Positions 35,055 to 44,593 of a DNA stretch of 64,000 bases are shown piece by piece. A model generated the notes under the pieces. That model was given only the letters and a program-made list of their open reading frames with translations. It was not told the origin of the DNA and did no database searches. Position numbers and translations under genes: made by a program. Origin of the DNA: Solirubrobacterales bacterium (GTDB lineage: Bacteria > Actinomycetota > Thermoleophilia > Solirubrobacterales > 70-9); NCBI GenBank assembly GCA_016712175.1, contig JADJRQ010000001.1:62001-126000 (forward strand), read 5' to 3'. Numbering within the stretch: the first letter of the stretch is position 1; each line of letters begins with the position of its first letter.

Positions 35055-36191
35055 CTATTCGCCCTTCGGCCGCCGCACCCGCGATAGCTTCACCGGCTTC
35101 TTCAGGCCCTTGAACTTGTGCTCTCCGGCGCGGGAGTAGCGGAACCCGTCTCCGGCGGCTTCCACCGCAGAGGCTTCGGCCAGGACACTTCCCGGCCTTG
35201 CCGCTTCGGTGATCCGGCTCGCCAGGTTCACCGGGCGGCCGAACCAGTCGCCAGCGCGGGGGATCGCCGGGCCGCGGGCAACTCCGACTCGTAACGCCGG
35301 CAGGTCCTTCCCGGCCTCGCTGCCGACTTCGATGAACCGCAGGGCGGCATCGAGCAAGGCCGCACCGTCCTCGGAAACGAGCATCGCGGCGTCGCCGATG
35401 AGCTTGACCAGACGCACCTCGGGATTGGTCACCTCGAGGGCGACCTGCTCGAGCAGCTTTGCGACTGTGCCGATCCGCTCGAGTCCCGAGCGCTCACCGA
35501 GCCGGGTGAATCCGACGAGGTCGGCGAAGCAGACGGAGATCTCGGCTTCCCTCGCTCCGCCGAACCAGCCCGGCTTCGAGGCAGCGACGATGTCGTTGCT
35601 CAGGAGCTCCAGAAAGTGAGCGCGGAGTGCCCAGCTGACCGCTTCGTCAGCCAGAGGAAGGAGCTCCTGGGCAGCGGTGCGAAGGTTGATCGCGGCGGTG
35701 AACTCGTCCGAATCGGGATCGATGATTTCGTTGGCGACGATCTCACTGTGGGCGTGGGCGATGTGCGCGGCGCTGCTTCCAACCTGACGGGTCGCGGCCA
35801 GGAGGTTGTCGGTGTCGAGGCCGGCATCTCTGAACTGGCGGAGCCGAAATGCCGCTCGCCGATCGTCGGGACCGAAGGTTCGTTGGTCGGGATCCGGCTT
35901 CGGGAATCCGAGGGCGGCAATCAGCCGCTGCACATACTCGACTTCCAGTCCGGCGTCGTCGGCAATCTCGGCCGGCGTGAAGCGGTAGGCTTGCACCCCA
36001 AGAGCGATTTCCGAAGGCAGCAACGCGAGGCGGTCCGCTTCGACAGCATTGCGAAGAACTTCGAGCTCGACCCCTTCCCGCCGGAGAAGTTCGAGCAGCT
36101 TCAGCCTCGATTCACGCTGGTCACCTTCGAGTCCGTCGAGCAGCTCATGAAGCTCGGCATCAGTGGCGGCGGCACCAGGGTGTTCAGGCAT
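35055..36191 (-). CDS. Class III adenylate/guanylate cyclase with N-terminal regulatory domain
   Basis: 378 residues. The first 190 form a helical regulatory domain with a MerR-like segment (FTPAEIADDAGLEVEYVQRL) and a phospho-sensor-like helix bundle. The catalytic half has the metal aspartates in CFADLVGFTRLGE and KLIGDAAMLV, and GRPVNLASRITEAARPG at the transition-state region. It makes cyclic nucleotide in the cytoplasm. Its start overlaps the ggt stop by eight bases, placing it last in the parA-ftsZ-ggt run. Confidence 0.88.
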   Translation of the reverse strand: MPEHPGAAATDAELHELLDGLEGDQRESRLKLLELLRREGVELEVLRNAVEADRLALLPSEIALGVQAYRFTPAEIADDAGLEVEYVQRLIAALGFPKPDPDQRTFGPDDRRAAFRLRQFRDAGLDTDNLLAATRQVGSSAAHIAHAHSEIVANEIIDPDSDEFTAAINLRTAAQELLPLADEAVSWALRAHFLELLSNDIVAASKPGWFGGAREAEISVCFADLVGFTRLGERSGLERIGTVAKLLEQVALEVTNPEVRLVKLIGDAAMLVSEDGAALLDAALRFIEVGSEAGKDLPALRVGVARGPAIPRAGDWFGRPVNLASRITEAARPGSVLAEASAVEAAGDGFRYSRAGEHKFKGLKKPVKLSRVRRPKGE

Positions 36192-37701
36192 AGGCCACCG
36201 CCCCGCCCCGCCGCGGATCGCCGGCGCCGTCCAGGATCCCGGTATCCGGATCGCGAGTCACGACCTGGACCCCGCCGAAGAAGAGGTTCTTCTCCTTCCA
36301 GTGGAATACCTCCTGGCCCTCCGCTTTCAGGAGGTCGAGGGCATCCCGGTCAATACCGGGCTCCGCCTGAAGCAGACCCTCCTCGAAGTGGATTCGCGGA
36401 GCGTCTACCGCTTCCTGCGGGGACATCCCTTGCGCCAGCAGGTTGATGGTCGTCTGGAGCACGGCCGAACGAATGCGGTTCGATCCCGCGCTGCCGAGAC
36501 CGGCGAGCACTGCACCGTCCTTCTGGATCAGGGTCGGGGACATCATCGAACTGATGCGGCTGCCAGGCCGGGCGTTGTGGAAGCCGAGCGGGTTCAGATC
36601 TTCCTCGCCCAGCATGTTGTTGAGGTGGATCCCCGTGCCGGGGACAACCATTCCTGATCCAGTTCCGTTCGAGCAAGTGACTGAAGCACAGAGTCCAGTG
36701 TTGTCCATCGCCGCGAGATGGGTGGTCGAGCCCAGCCGGTCGTCGGCTGAAATCGCCCGGGTCAGGGCCTCTGGAGAGAGAAATGATTCGGCGAATCCTT
36801 CAGTTTCGAGTTTCCCGGCGAAGTCGGCCCGGCGAGCACGAAACGCCGCCTCCATCACCCGCGTGACTTCAATCGGCCCGCAGGCTCCAAGTCTTTCCAG
36901 CAGGGCGAGTGAGTAGGCGATCAGGATTCCACCCGCCGACGGCGGAGGGTTGGTCAGGATGTCGAACCCGAGGAAGGAGGCGACCACCGGCTGCCGCTCG
37001 ATCGCCTCGTATTCGGCCAGGTCCTCGGTCGAGAGCACGCCGCCGCGGTCGCGCACATAGGTGTCGACGGACGCCGCGGTCTCCCCGCCGTAGATGGCGG
37101 CATCGCCTTCATCCGCATAACGCTCGAGGGCGAGGGCGAGGTCCGGATAGCGGAAGCTCTCGCCTTCGCCGAGGATGTGGCCTTCGGGCGCATAGATCTC
37201 GCGGGCCTCGGGAGTGGCCGTATAGATCGGCTCGAGGATCTTCAGCACGTATGCCTGCTGACGGTTGAGCGGCGCCCCTCCCCGGGCGAAGTTTACGGCC
37301 GGGCCGATCAAGTCACGGAGCCCCATCGATCCGAACTGCTCGAGCGCGGCGCTGAGGCCGGCGGCAACACCGGGCACGGCGCAGGAAGCTGCCCCGGCAT
37401 TGAAGACCTGGGTCGTCTGGGCGTCGAAGTGGACCGGCACCGGTACGAGTTCACCGGTGCGCTCGTGCCCACCGTGCCCGGGTGCGGCCACGAAAAAATC
37501 GATCAGCACCGGATCTGAGTCCGGAGCCTTGACGATCATGAAGCCGCCGGCGCCGAGCCCGGTTAGCGCGCTCTCCAGCGAGAACGAAGCCATCACCGCC
37601 GCGACCGCAGCATCAACCGCGTTGCCCCCCTCCCGGAGGATCGAGGCTCCCGTTTCAGCGGTCAGCGGATGGCCGGCGGCAACTACACCGCGCGAAGACA
37701 C
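36184..37701 (-). CDS. ggt: Gamma-glutamyltransferase family protein
   Basis: 505 residues. N-terminal VVAAGHPLTAETGASILREG and GNAVDAAVAAVMASFS; the autocleavage/nucleophile threonine lies in RLGSTTHLAAMDNTG; GLCASVTCSNGTGSGMVVPG follows, then NNMLGEEDLNP and RISSMMSPTL. It cleaves gamma-glutamyl bonds (glutathione or analogues). No signal peptide is evident, so it may be cytoplasmic, unlike the exported E. coli enzyme. It starts three bases after the ftsZ stop. Confidence 0.9.
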   Translation of the reverse strand: MSSRGVVAAGHPLTAETGASILREGGNAVDAAVAAVMASFSLESALTGLGAGGFMIVKAPDSDPVLIDFFVAAPGHGGHERTGELVPVPVHFDAQTTQVFNAGAASCAVPGVAAGLSAALEQFGSMGLRDLIGPAVNFARGGAPLNRQQAYVLKILEPIYTATPEAREIYAPEGHILGEGESFRYPDLALALERYADEGDAAIYGGETAASVDTYVRDRGGVLSTEDLAEYEAIERQPVVASFLGFDILTNPPPSAGGILIAYSLALLERLGACGPIEVTRVMEAAFRARRADFAGKLETEGFAESFLSPEALTRAISADDRLGSTTHLAAMDNTGLCASVTCSNGTGSGMVVPGTGIHLNNMLGEEDLNPLGFHNARPGSRISSMMSPTLIQKDGAVLAGLGSAGSNRIRSAVLQTTINLLAQGMSPQEAVDAPRIHFEEGLLQAEPGIDRDALDLLKAEGQEVFHWKEKNLFFGGVQVVTRDPDTGILDGAGDPRRGGAVAYA

Positions 37702-37704
37702 CGA

Positions 37705-39260
37705 CTAAGAAAGGAACTCGGGGACGTCGCTGACGACGGGCAGCGAGCTGTCGCTCCGGGAACCGCCGGAACTCCGGTCAGGGCGCGAGCCAGGCTGCGA
37801 CTGGCGTGCCCCCACGGGACGACGGACCGGACCGGTCTTGCTGTCGAAGCGGGTCGCAACCACGGTGATCCAGATCTGGTCGTCGAGCTCTTCATCGATG
37901 TTGGCACCGAAGATGATGTTGGCGTCGGGGTGGGCCGCTTCGCCAACCGCACGCGCCGCTTCCGACACCTCGATCAGCGAAAGGTCGGTACCACCGGTCA
38001 CGGAAAGGAGGATCGAGCGGGCACCATCCATTGGCGTTTCGAGCAGTGGTGAAGAAATCGCCTTTTCGGCGGCGATCATTGCGCGATCAGGGCCGGTCCC
38101 CATGCCGATGCCCAGGAGGGCGCGGCCGGCGTCGCTCATGATCGAACGTACGTCGGCGAAGTCGAGGTTGATCACAGAAGGCAGCGTGACCAGGTCGGAA
38201 ATGCCCTGGACCCCCTGGCGAAGAACGTCGTCGGCCACCTGGAAGGCGTCGGTCATCGGAGTCGACTGGTCGAGAACTTCGAGCAGGCGGTCGTTGGGAA
38301 TGACGATAAGGGTGTCGACCTCACCGGCGAGGGCTTCGATGCCCTGCTCGGCCTGCTTCGCCCGGCGGCTGCCTTCGAAAGCGAAAGGCTTGGTCACGAT
38401 GCCGACCGTCAACGCGCCGATGTCCCGGGCGAGACGGGCGATGACCGGCGCGGCGCCGGTTCCCGTACCGCCGCCCGCACCAGCGGCGATGAAGACCATG
38501 TCGGAACCCTTGAGCAGGCGCTTGATGCGGTCCTGTTCGTCGAACGCGGCACGAAAGCCGAGGGACGGATCAGCGCCGGCGCCCAGGCCCCGGTCTCGTC
38601 CCCACCGATGTGGACGGTTAGGTCGGAGACACAGAGCTGGAGTGACTGAAGATCGGTATTGACCGCCATGAACTCGACGCCCGGAATCTGCGCCTCGATC
38701 ATTCGGTTGATCGCATTGACGCCACCTCCGCCGACGCCGACCACGCGGATCACTGGCGAGTGCGGCACACCTCCGCCGGCTCCGATGGAAGGCTCCTGGC
38801 GTCCATAGCGAGGGCCGTCGTCGCGGGTCGGCTGCTCGGAGAAGATCCGCTTCAAGCGGTCCTGGGCATCGGGTACGTTGCTCATGTCAGCTGCCGGGTT
38901 GGGCGCAGAGAGGGGGTCGGGCTGACGTTCGGGTTCGCGCGGCGGTTCGCGACGTGGGGGGCTCGGGGGCTCATCCGGGCTGTCGGCGACAGGATCATTC
39001 CGGCCGAAGCGGCCGGCCGCCGACGGGTCCGGAGTGCCGAGGGCGGGGGAGTCATCCGGCTGGGATTCAGATTCGCTGTCTTCATCATGAAACTGGGTAC
39101 CGCCGGAGGGCTCCACGGAAGCATCGTCCTGCTCGTCCGCAGAGGCACCGGAGTCGCGCGGTTCGAACTCCGGTGGTTCCGCACTCGTATCGTCGGTTGT
39201 AGAGCGAAAGAGATCCGCAAGGGGACCTTCACGCATACTCGCTCGCTTACGACGAGCCAT
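37705..39260 (-). CDS. ftsZ: Cell-division GTPase FtsZ with long N-terminal extension, one apparent frameshift
   Basis: About 518 residues when repaired. The ATG at 39260 has a full AAGGAGGT site nine bases upstream. Residues 1-170 are an acidic, proline-rich leader with a conserved-looking helix DRLKRIFSEQP before the GTPase domain. Then IRVVGVGGGGVNAINRM, VEFMAVNTDLQSL, AAGAGGGTGTGAAPVIA (tubulin signature) and NLDFADVRSIMSDAG (T7 loop), a basic linker and a terminal DVPEFLS. A missing C at 38588-38593 breaks the frame just after VHIGGDET. FtsZ is essential, so this is almost certainly an error. Confidence 0.95.
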
Positions 39261-40380
39261 CTTTCAAGACCTCCTTGGCCAAGTTTCGGTAGTACGAAGC
39301 CGCACGGCTTTCCGGATCGTACTTGAGCACACTAGCGCCTCGCACCGGCGCCTCGGCAAATTTCACGGCCTTGCGGATCCGTGATTTGAACACGAGGTCC
39401 CCGAAGTTCTCTTCAAGAATCGAAACGGCCTCCCGGGCATGCAGGGTCCTCGCGTCGAACATGGTCGGCAGGATGCCGGCGATCTCAACGTTCGGATTGA
39501 GGTTTTCCTGGATCATCTTGAGCGTCGACTGGAGCTGGACCAGCCCGCGCATCGAGAGATACTCGCACTGGACCGGGATGATGACTTTGTTCGAGGCAGT
39601 GAGCGCATTGATCGTCAGAAGTCCGAGGCTCGGCGGGGTGTCGATACAGATGTAGTCGTAGTCATTCTCGACTTCCTTGAGCGCCTTCTCAAGGGAACGC
39701 TCGCGTCCGATCTTGGTACTCATGGCGATCTCGGCGCCGGCCAGATCGAGCGATGCGACGGCGATGTCGATCTCCCGGTGGCTGATGATTTCGGAGATCG
39801 GCATGTCATTGACCAGCACGTCGTACATGCTGAACTCGACCTTGTCCGGGTCGATGCCCTGGCTCATGGTCAGGTTGCCCTGCGGATCGAGGTCGATGCA
39901 GAGAACCCGGTTGCCAAGCTCGGCCAGCGCGACTGCCATGTTCAGGGTCGAGGTGGTCTTGGCCACACCGCCCTTCTGATTGGCAAAGCTGATGACGTCG
40001 GCCCGGTCGGTTGGCACTTCCGGGGTGATCGGCTTGATGTGTGATTCAAGATCGCGTTTGGTCGGAGCGAGCAGGTCCGATGCCTTCATCCGGATCTCGC
40101 TCTCCTCTGCGGCCGCCTCTTCTTCCACCCTGGCAAGCTCGTCTTCCACGGGCGGCGCGGGCTCGGTCTTTCCGGGGGCATCCGTGACCGCCGCCTTCGG
40201 CGGGGTCGCTACTGGTTCCGTTCCGAAGTCGACGTCGTCGTTCGAAGCCTTGGGTTGGGTCGCTACTGGTGCCGTCCCGAAATCGACGTCGTCGTGGCCG
40301 GTCTGCTCCTTTTCAGAGGCAGATTTCTCGCGGGCATGGTTCTTGCGGCTAAGGATTCGCATTTGGGCCGTTATTCGCAT
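39247..40380 (-). CDS. ParA/Soj-type ATPase upstream of ftsZ
   Basis: About 377 residues from ATG 40380 (an ATG at 40362 is also possible). The deviant Walker A FANQKGGVAKTTSTLNMAVA, switch I IDLDPQGNLTMSQG and Walker B YICIDTPPSLGLLT define a chromosomal ParA-like protein that cycles on DNA. The first 110 residues are disordered and carry a tandem 18-residue repeat. Its stop overlaps the ftsZ start by 14 bases. No parB is adjacent, so a division-site positioning role (PomZ/MipZ-like) is an alternative to chromosome segregation. Confidence 0.88.
   Translation of the reverse strand: MRITAQMRILSRKNHAREKSASEKEQTGHDDVDFGTAPVATQPKASNDDVDFGTEPVATPPKAAVTDAPGKTEPAPPVEDELARVEEEAAAEESEIRMKASDLLAPTKRDLESHIKPITPEVPTDRADVISFANQKGGVAKTTSTLNMAVALAELGNRVLCIDLDPQGNLTMSQGIDPDKVEFSMYDVLVNDMPISEIISHREIDIAVASLDLAGAEIAMSTKIGRERSLEKALKEVENDYDYICIDTPPSLGLLTINALTASNKVIIPVQCEYLSMRGLVQLQSTLKMIQENLNPNVEIAGILPTMFDARTLHAREAVSILEENFGDLVFKSRIRKAVKFAEAPVRGASVLKYDPESRAASYYRNLAKEVLKDGSS
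40186..40293 (-). repeat. 54-bp tandem duplication inside parA
   Basis: Two adjacent in-frame units encode DDVDFGTAPVATQPKASN and DDVDFGTEPVATPPKAAV, 14 of 18 residues identical. They lie in the disordered N-terminal region of the ParA protein, and the acidic DDVDFGT motif could be a protein-binding site. Confidence 0.85.
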
Positions 40381-40429
40381 GGAGGGCCTGTTTTCCTGCC
40401 TCTGGTGTTTGTCGGTCAGACAAATCGGG

Positions 40430-41362
40430 TTGAATGGTCGGATCCTCGACTTCCTCGACAAGCGCGTTCTGTTCGTCACCGGCAAGGGCGGAGTTGGCAA
40501 ATCCACAGTTTCGATTGCGCTGGGGATCCGTGCAGCCATGGAAGGAAAACGCGCGATCGTGGTCGAGGTGTCCTCTACCGAGAACGCCTCCCGCATCTTC
40601 CGCCAGTCCGATGTCGGGTTCAAAGAGGTGGAAATGTCGAACGACCTCTGGGCCATTTCGATCGACCCCGAAGACTCGATGCGGGAGTACGTGCTGCTCC
40701 AGTTGAAGGTCAAGGCGATGCGAGATCTGCTCTTCCGGAGCAGAATGTTCACTTATCTCGCAGCTGCCACGCCCGGCCTGAACGAGCTGGTCACGATCGG
40801 CAAGATCTGGGAACTCGCCCAGCTCGACCGCAAGGTCAAGCACGGGCGAAAGTACGACCTCGTGATCGTCGACCTCCCGGCAACCGGTCACGGCATCAGC
40901 TTCCTCCAGAGTCCCCGTACCTTCGCCAACATCGCGCGGATGGGACCGATCCACACCCAGGCCAGGCAACTCCAGGCGATGATCAACGACCACGATCACT
41001 CGGGCACCGTGATCGTGTCGTTGCCCGAAGAGATGCCGGTCAACGAAACCAGGAACCTCGAGGAACAACTGACCGACGACGTCAACGTGGCGGTCGACCG
41101 GGTGATCATGAACGGCCTCAACGAGGAGAGTTTCTCGGGAGCAGACCTGAAAGAAATCAAGCGACTCAGAAAGAGTGACGACCCCGAGGTCCGGGCCGCC
41201 GGCAAAGCCGCCATTTCCCAGTGTTCCCGAACTGAATCGCAGATGGAGCAGCTCGAACGGCTCGAGGGGCTGGTCAAAGCCCCGATCACCACGCTGCCAT
41301 TCATTTTCAAACCGGAGATCGACCTGAGCTGCGCCCGCAAGCTGGCCGAGGAGATCGCCTGA
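40430..41362 (+). CDS. ArsA/Get3-like anion-pump-type ATPase, first copy
   Basis: About 310 residues. Deviant Walker A VLFVTGKGGVGKSTVSIALG, switch I-like ISIDPEDSMREYVL, and Walker B VIVDLPATGHGISFLQSP. The start is a TTG at 40430 or an ATG at 40379; the latter would abut the parA start on the other strand, so I prefer the TTG with low certainty. It lacks an adjacent membrane partner (arsB). Overlap with the second copy (TGATG) implies a heterodimer. Confidence 0.83.
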   Translation: MNGRILDFLDKRVLFVTGKGGVGKSTVSIALGIRAAMEGKRAIVVEVSSTENASRIFRQSDVGFKEVEMSNDLWAISIDPEDSMREYVLLQLKVKAMRDLLFRSRMFTYLAAATPGLNELVTIGKIWELAQLDRKVKHGRKYDLVIVDLPATGHGISFLQSPRTFANIARMGPIHTQARQLQAMINDHDHSGTVIVSLPEEMPVNETRNLEEQLTDDVNVAVDRVIMNGLNEESFSGADLKEIKRLRKSDDPEVRAAGKAAISQCSRTESQMEQLERLEGLVKAPITTLPFIFKPEIDLSCARKLAEEIA

Positions 41363-42506
41363 TGTCTTCGATCGAAGACGTGCTCGAGGGCAACCGCATC
41401 TGCATCTGCGCGGGATCCGGCGGAGTCGGCAAGACGACCTCGTCCGCCGCGATTGCGCTCGGCATGGCCGCCCGCGGTCACAAAGTCTGCGTCCTGACGA
41501 TCGACCCGGCGAAACGACTGGCCGATTCGCTCGGCCTGAAAGAACTCGGGAACGAAGCGACTCGGGTCGACCCGAAGCTGATTGCCGAACACGGCGAAGA
41601 GGATGGCGGCGAACTCTGGGCGATGATGCTCGACGCCAAGGAGACCTTCGACAACCTGGTTGCCCGCCACGCCGAAGACGAAGAAGCCCGCGACCGGGTT
41701 CTGAACAACCGGATCTACCAGCAGATCTCCGGGGCCCTGGCCGGCTCGCAGGAGTACATGGCGATGGAGAAGCTCTTCGAGCTTCACTCGGAAGGCCGTT
41801 TCGACCTGCTGGTGCTCGACACTCCGCCGAGCCGCAACGCACTCGACTTCCTCGATGCGCCCAGCCGGCTGACCCAGTTCATCGAAGGCAAGTCGCTCCA
41901 GATCTTCATCAAGCCCACAGGATTCGCCGCCAAGGTCGCCGGCCGCGGTGCCGGCGTGGCACTTTCGGTCCTGAAGCGGCTGGTGGGCTTCGATCTGCTG
42001 GCCGACCTCTCGGAATTCTTCACCGCGTTCAGCGGGATGATCGATGGCTTCCAGGACCGCGCCCATCGTGTCAGCGCCCTGCTGGCCGACGATGAGACCT
42101 GTTTCGTGATCGTCTGTGGCCCGCAGAGTGATCAGGTTGACGAAGCCGTCTTCTTCCACTCGAAGTTGATGGAGAGCGACATGAATTTCGGCGGCGCCGT
42201 GGTCAACCGGGTCCGGTACCGCCTCGGGACCGGATTCCGAAAATCACTGCCCTGACCGAAAAGCTCGAGCCTGAATTCGAGAGGGAAGGGCTGGCGAAAG
42301 AAGTCGCGAGAACCCTCATCGAGTACGACCTGCTCGCCCAGCGAGACGAGAAGAACATCGTGCGCCTCCGCGAAAGCCTCGCCGGAGAACCGGTAATCCG
42401 GATCCCCTACCTCGACACCGACGTGCACGACATCGCCGGGCTGACCGTCATCAACGACTACCTCTTCAATGACGAAGAAACCCGGGTCGAGCTGGCTACG
42501 AAGTAG
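41362..42506 (+). CDS. ArsA/Get3-like ATPase, second copy, one apparent frameshift
   Basis: About 381 residues when repaired. Walker A ICICAGSGGVGKTTSSAAIA, VLTIDPAKRLADSLGL and LLVLDTPPSRNALDFLDA are intact. A base seems missing at 42229-42233 within ACCGG; the repaired frame continues IPKITALTEKLEPEFEREG and VRLRESLAGEPVIRIPYLDT, ending at 42506 immediately beside the convergent gene. Both copies together resemble paired bacterial Get3-like ATPases found in actinobacteria, whose cargo is not established. Confidence 0.87.
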
Positions 42507-44321
42507 CTAGGACGGGCGGTTACGGCGGTACTCGAGCTCGGAGACCGGCCATTCGGTCGTCTCGGGCTGAGGGAAGAACTTGGGGTTCGGGTCGCCGTGG
42601 CTCTGGCTGCGAATCGAGTCGAGCCCGTCCATCGCGTGCGAAGGCCACTCCAGGGTCTGACCCGGGCGTTCCTGCTGAAGCCAGTCCTCGCGGAGGCTCG
42701 AACCGATTTCCTCAGATGCTGAGACCTTGATCTCACCGGGGGAAGGGACCGGTTCGAGAAGCCGGGTGGTTCCTGATTCTTCGTCAAAACCGGTCGAGCC
42801 CGGTTCGATACCGAGCGCCGCTTCGATCTCCGGCATCGGCTTGAAGGCCTTGACTTCGCCGGGGATTGCTTCGGGTTCGAACTCAGGAACCGATCCGAAC
42901 AGGGGGTCCACCCCTGCCTCCACTTCCGGACCGAAATTTTCCACTACTCGAGGCTTGAAGACGTGAATCTGGGCGGTTGCCGGGATCTGCTCGTCTGCAT
43001 CGGCGGGAACGAGGCCCGGCTCGGGGACCGTGTCCCACTCCGTGGTGTCGCCGCGCTGCCCGATGCTGCCTTCACCGGCCTGAAGACCGGAGGTGATCAG
43101 GGTCTCTTCGGCGACCACATTGAGGTTCGTTTCGTACTTGCCGAGAACCGCCTCACGAAGGATCGTGCGGGTCGAATCTTCAACCCAGGCCGACAGGTAG
43201 CTGGACGATTCGCCGCCGATCATGGTCGTCTCTTCGTTGTTGATCAGGGCCTGCTCGAGATCGAGTGCGGTTTCGAGGCGCCGTCGAGTTGCTTCGTCTT
43301 CGGCCTCGCCCGAGATCAACGCTGCGGCGCGGGCGGCCAGGGGGGCGTCGATCACGCCTTCGCCGCCGAGTGCGGAGCGGATGGCGAGCAGGTGGTCGCA
43401 GAGCGCGTCGACCGGCCGGCTGCGCTCGCAGCCGAACTGGAAGCGCTTCTCGGCAAAGGCGATGGCCTCGTTCTGAGGCGTGTCTTCGACCAGACGCTGC
43501 GAGAACTGATCCAGGCTCTTGACTTCGGACTCGATCAGGAAGTAGCTGCCCTGACGTGGCGGCGCGGCACCGGTTTCAACCCGGCGCCAGGCGTTGTCGC
43601 CGATCGGGGCGAAAGCAAACGGGCCGAGGCCGACCGTGCCTTCCTTGAAGAGGCGAAGTGCGCGCACCAGGCCATTGAGCTTTTCGATGGCGGCCTTCGG
43701 GCCTTCGCTGACCTCCCCGAGCGGGGCCATCGCGAGAAAGGCAGGCTGCCAGGCGCTGCGGTCGGTTCCTTCGGAAGAAGTGGCTTCGAGCGGGGCGTCG
43801 ACCGAATCGGCCCGGACTATCTTCAGCCCGTTACTGAGTTCGATCTCGGATGGACTCATCTCGAAACCGACCAGCGGGACGAGCAGGACGTCAGCTTCGT
43901 GGACGTCGCGCGCTTCGACTTCGAGGGAGGCAAGCGCGGCCTCAACCCGGCTGATGTCAAGCGAAAACTCGGTGGTGCCTTCCCAGAGGGAGCCGATGAA
44001 GACACCCAGCATCTCCTCGGCCCGGAGGTCCGGGTCGGACGGGACCGGAATGCCCCGAGCCTCGAGGAAAGGAGCGGCCACGTTTGAAGATGCGACCGCC
44101 CCACGCGCGGGACCGTATGAAGGCAATGACTTCAGCTCTTCGAGGTGCGCTGAAATGTAGCGCGAGGTGAGCGGCACGTAGCGGTAGAAGTGAGAGCTGT
44201 CCCCGTTGTTTTCGGCAACGTCGAACGGAATCTCGTCACCGGTCGCAACCAGCGACGAAAAACGCGTTGAGGCTTCGGCAGCAAGCCGCTTCAGAGATTC
44301 ATCAAGTACAGGATCGTGCAT
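42507..44321 (-). CDS. Uncharacterised protein with HEPN-like segment and long acidic tail
   Basis: 604 residues from ATG 44321 (MHDPVLDESLKRLAAEASTR); the frame is open further upstream but runs through a repeat-rich gap. Residues 1-270 are mixed alpha/beta. Around 285-370, RFQFGCERSRPVDALCDHLL and AIRSALGGEG with LAARAAALISG resemble the ApeA-type HEPN arrangement (ExxRP..D then a helix pair). The last 180 residues are acidic, proline-rich and probably disordered. The family is otherwise unknown. It faces the ArsA pair end-to-end. Confidence 0.6.
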   Translation of the reverse strand: MHDPVLDESLKRLAAEASTRFSSLVATGDEIPFDVAENNGDSSHFYRYVPLTSRYISAHLEELKSLPSYGPARGAVASSNVAAPFLEARGIPVPSDPDLRAEEMLGVFIGSLWEGTTEFSLDISRVEAALASLEVEARDVHEADVLLVPLVGFEMSPSEIELSNGLKIVRADSVDAPLEATSSEGTDRSAWQPAFLAMAPLGEVSEGPKAAIEKLNGLVRALRLFKEGTVGLGPFAFAPIGDNAWRRVETGAAPPRQGSYFLIESEVKSLDQFSQRLVEDTPQNEAIAFAEKRFQFGCERSRPVDALCDHLLAIRSALGGEGVIDAPLAARAAALISGEAEDEATRRRLETALDLEQALINNEETTMIGGESSSYLSAWVEDSTRTILREAVLGKYETNLNVVAEETLITSGLQAGEGSIGQRGDTTEWDTVPEPGLVPADADEQIPATAQIHVFKPRVVENFGPEVEAGVDPLFGSVPEFEPEAIPGEVKAFKPMPEIEAALGIEPGSTGFDEESGTTRLLEPVPSPGEIKVSASEEIGSSLREDWLQQERPGQTLEWPSHAMDGLDSIRSQSHGDPNPKFFPQPETTEWPVSELEYRRNRPS

Positions 44322-44593
44322 GGGAAGAGATTTCCCGCCACGAAGCCGGCATCCTGCGGGTTGCAGGTTTATTGTGCAGCGAGCCGAACCCGGTCGGAAG
44401 TGGCACCCGGGAACGTCCTGAGCTCGCCTGGCTTCGTCGACGGTCGGGAATGTCAGTTCAAGTACGCGGGTACGATCGCGGACATTCCCGACCTTTACTC
44501 CTCGCCAGCCGGGGCTCAGGACGTCCCCGTGCACCGCTTGCGGGAGCCCTGTGAAGGCCGAGCGCTTGAAGCCGTAGGGATCGAAGCGGCCGG

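Noticed and set aside
40379..40429. ATG at 40379 as start of the first ArsA-like gene
   Set aside because: It would begin base-to-base with parA on the other strand, leaving no room for ribosome sites; a later TTG is preferred, with low certainty.
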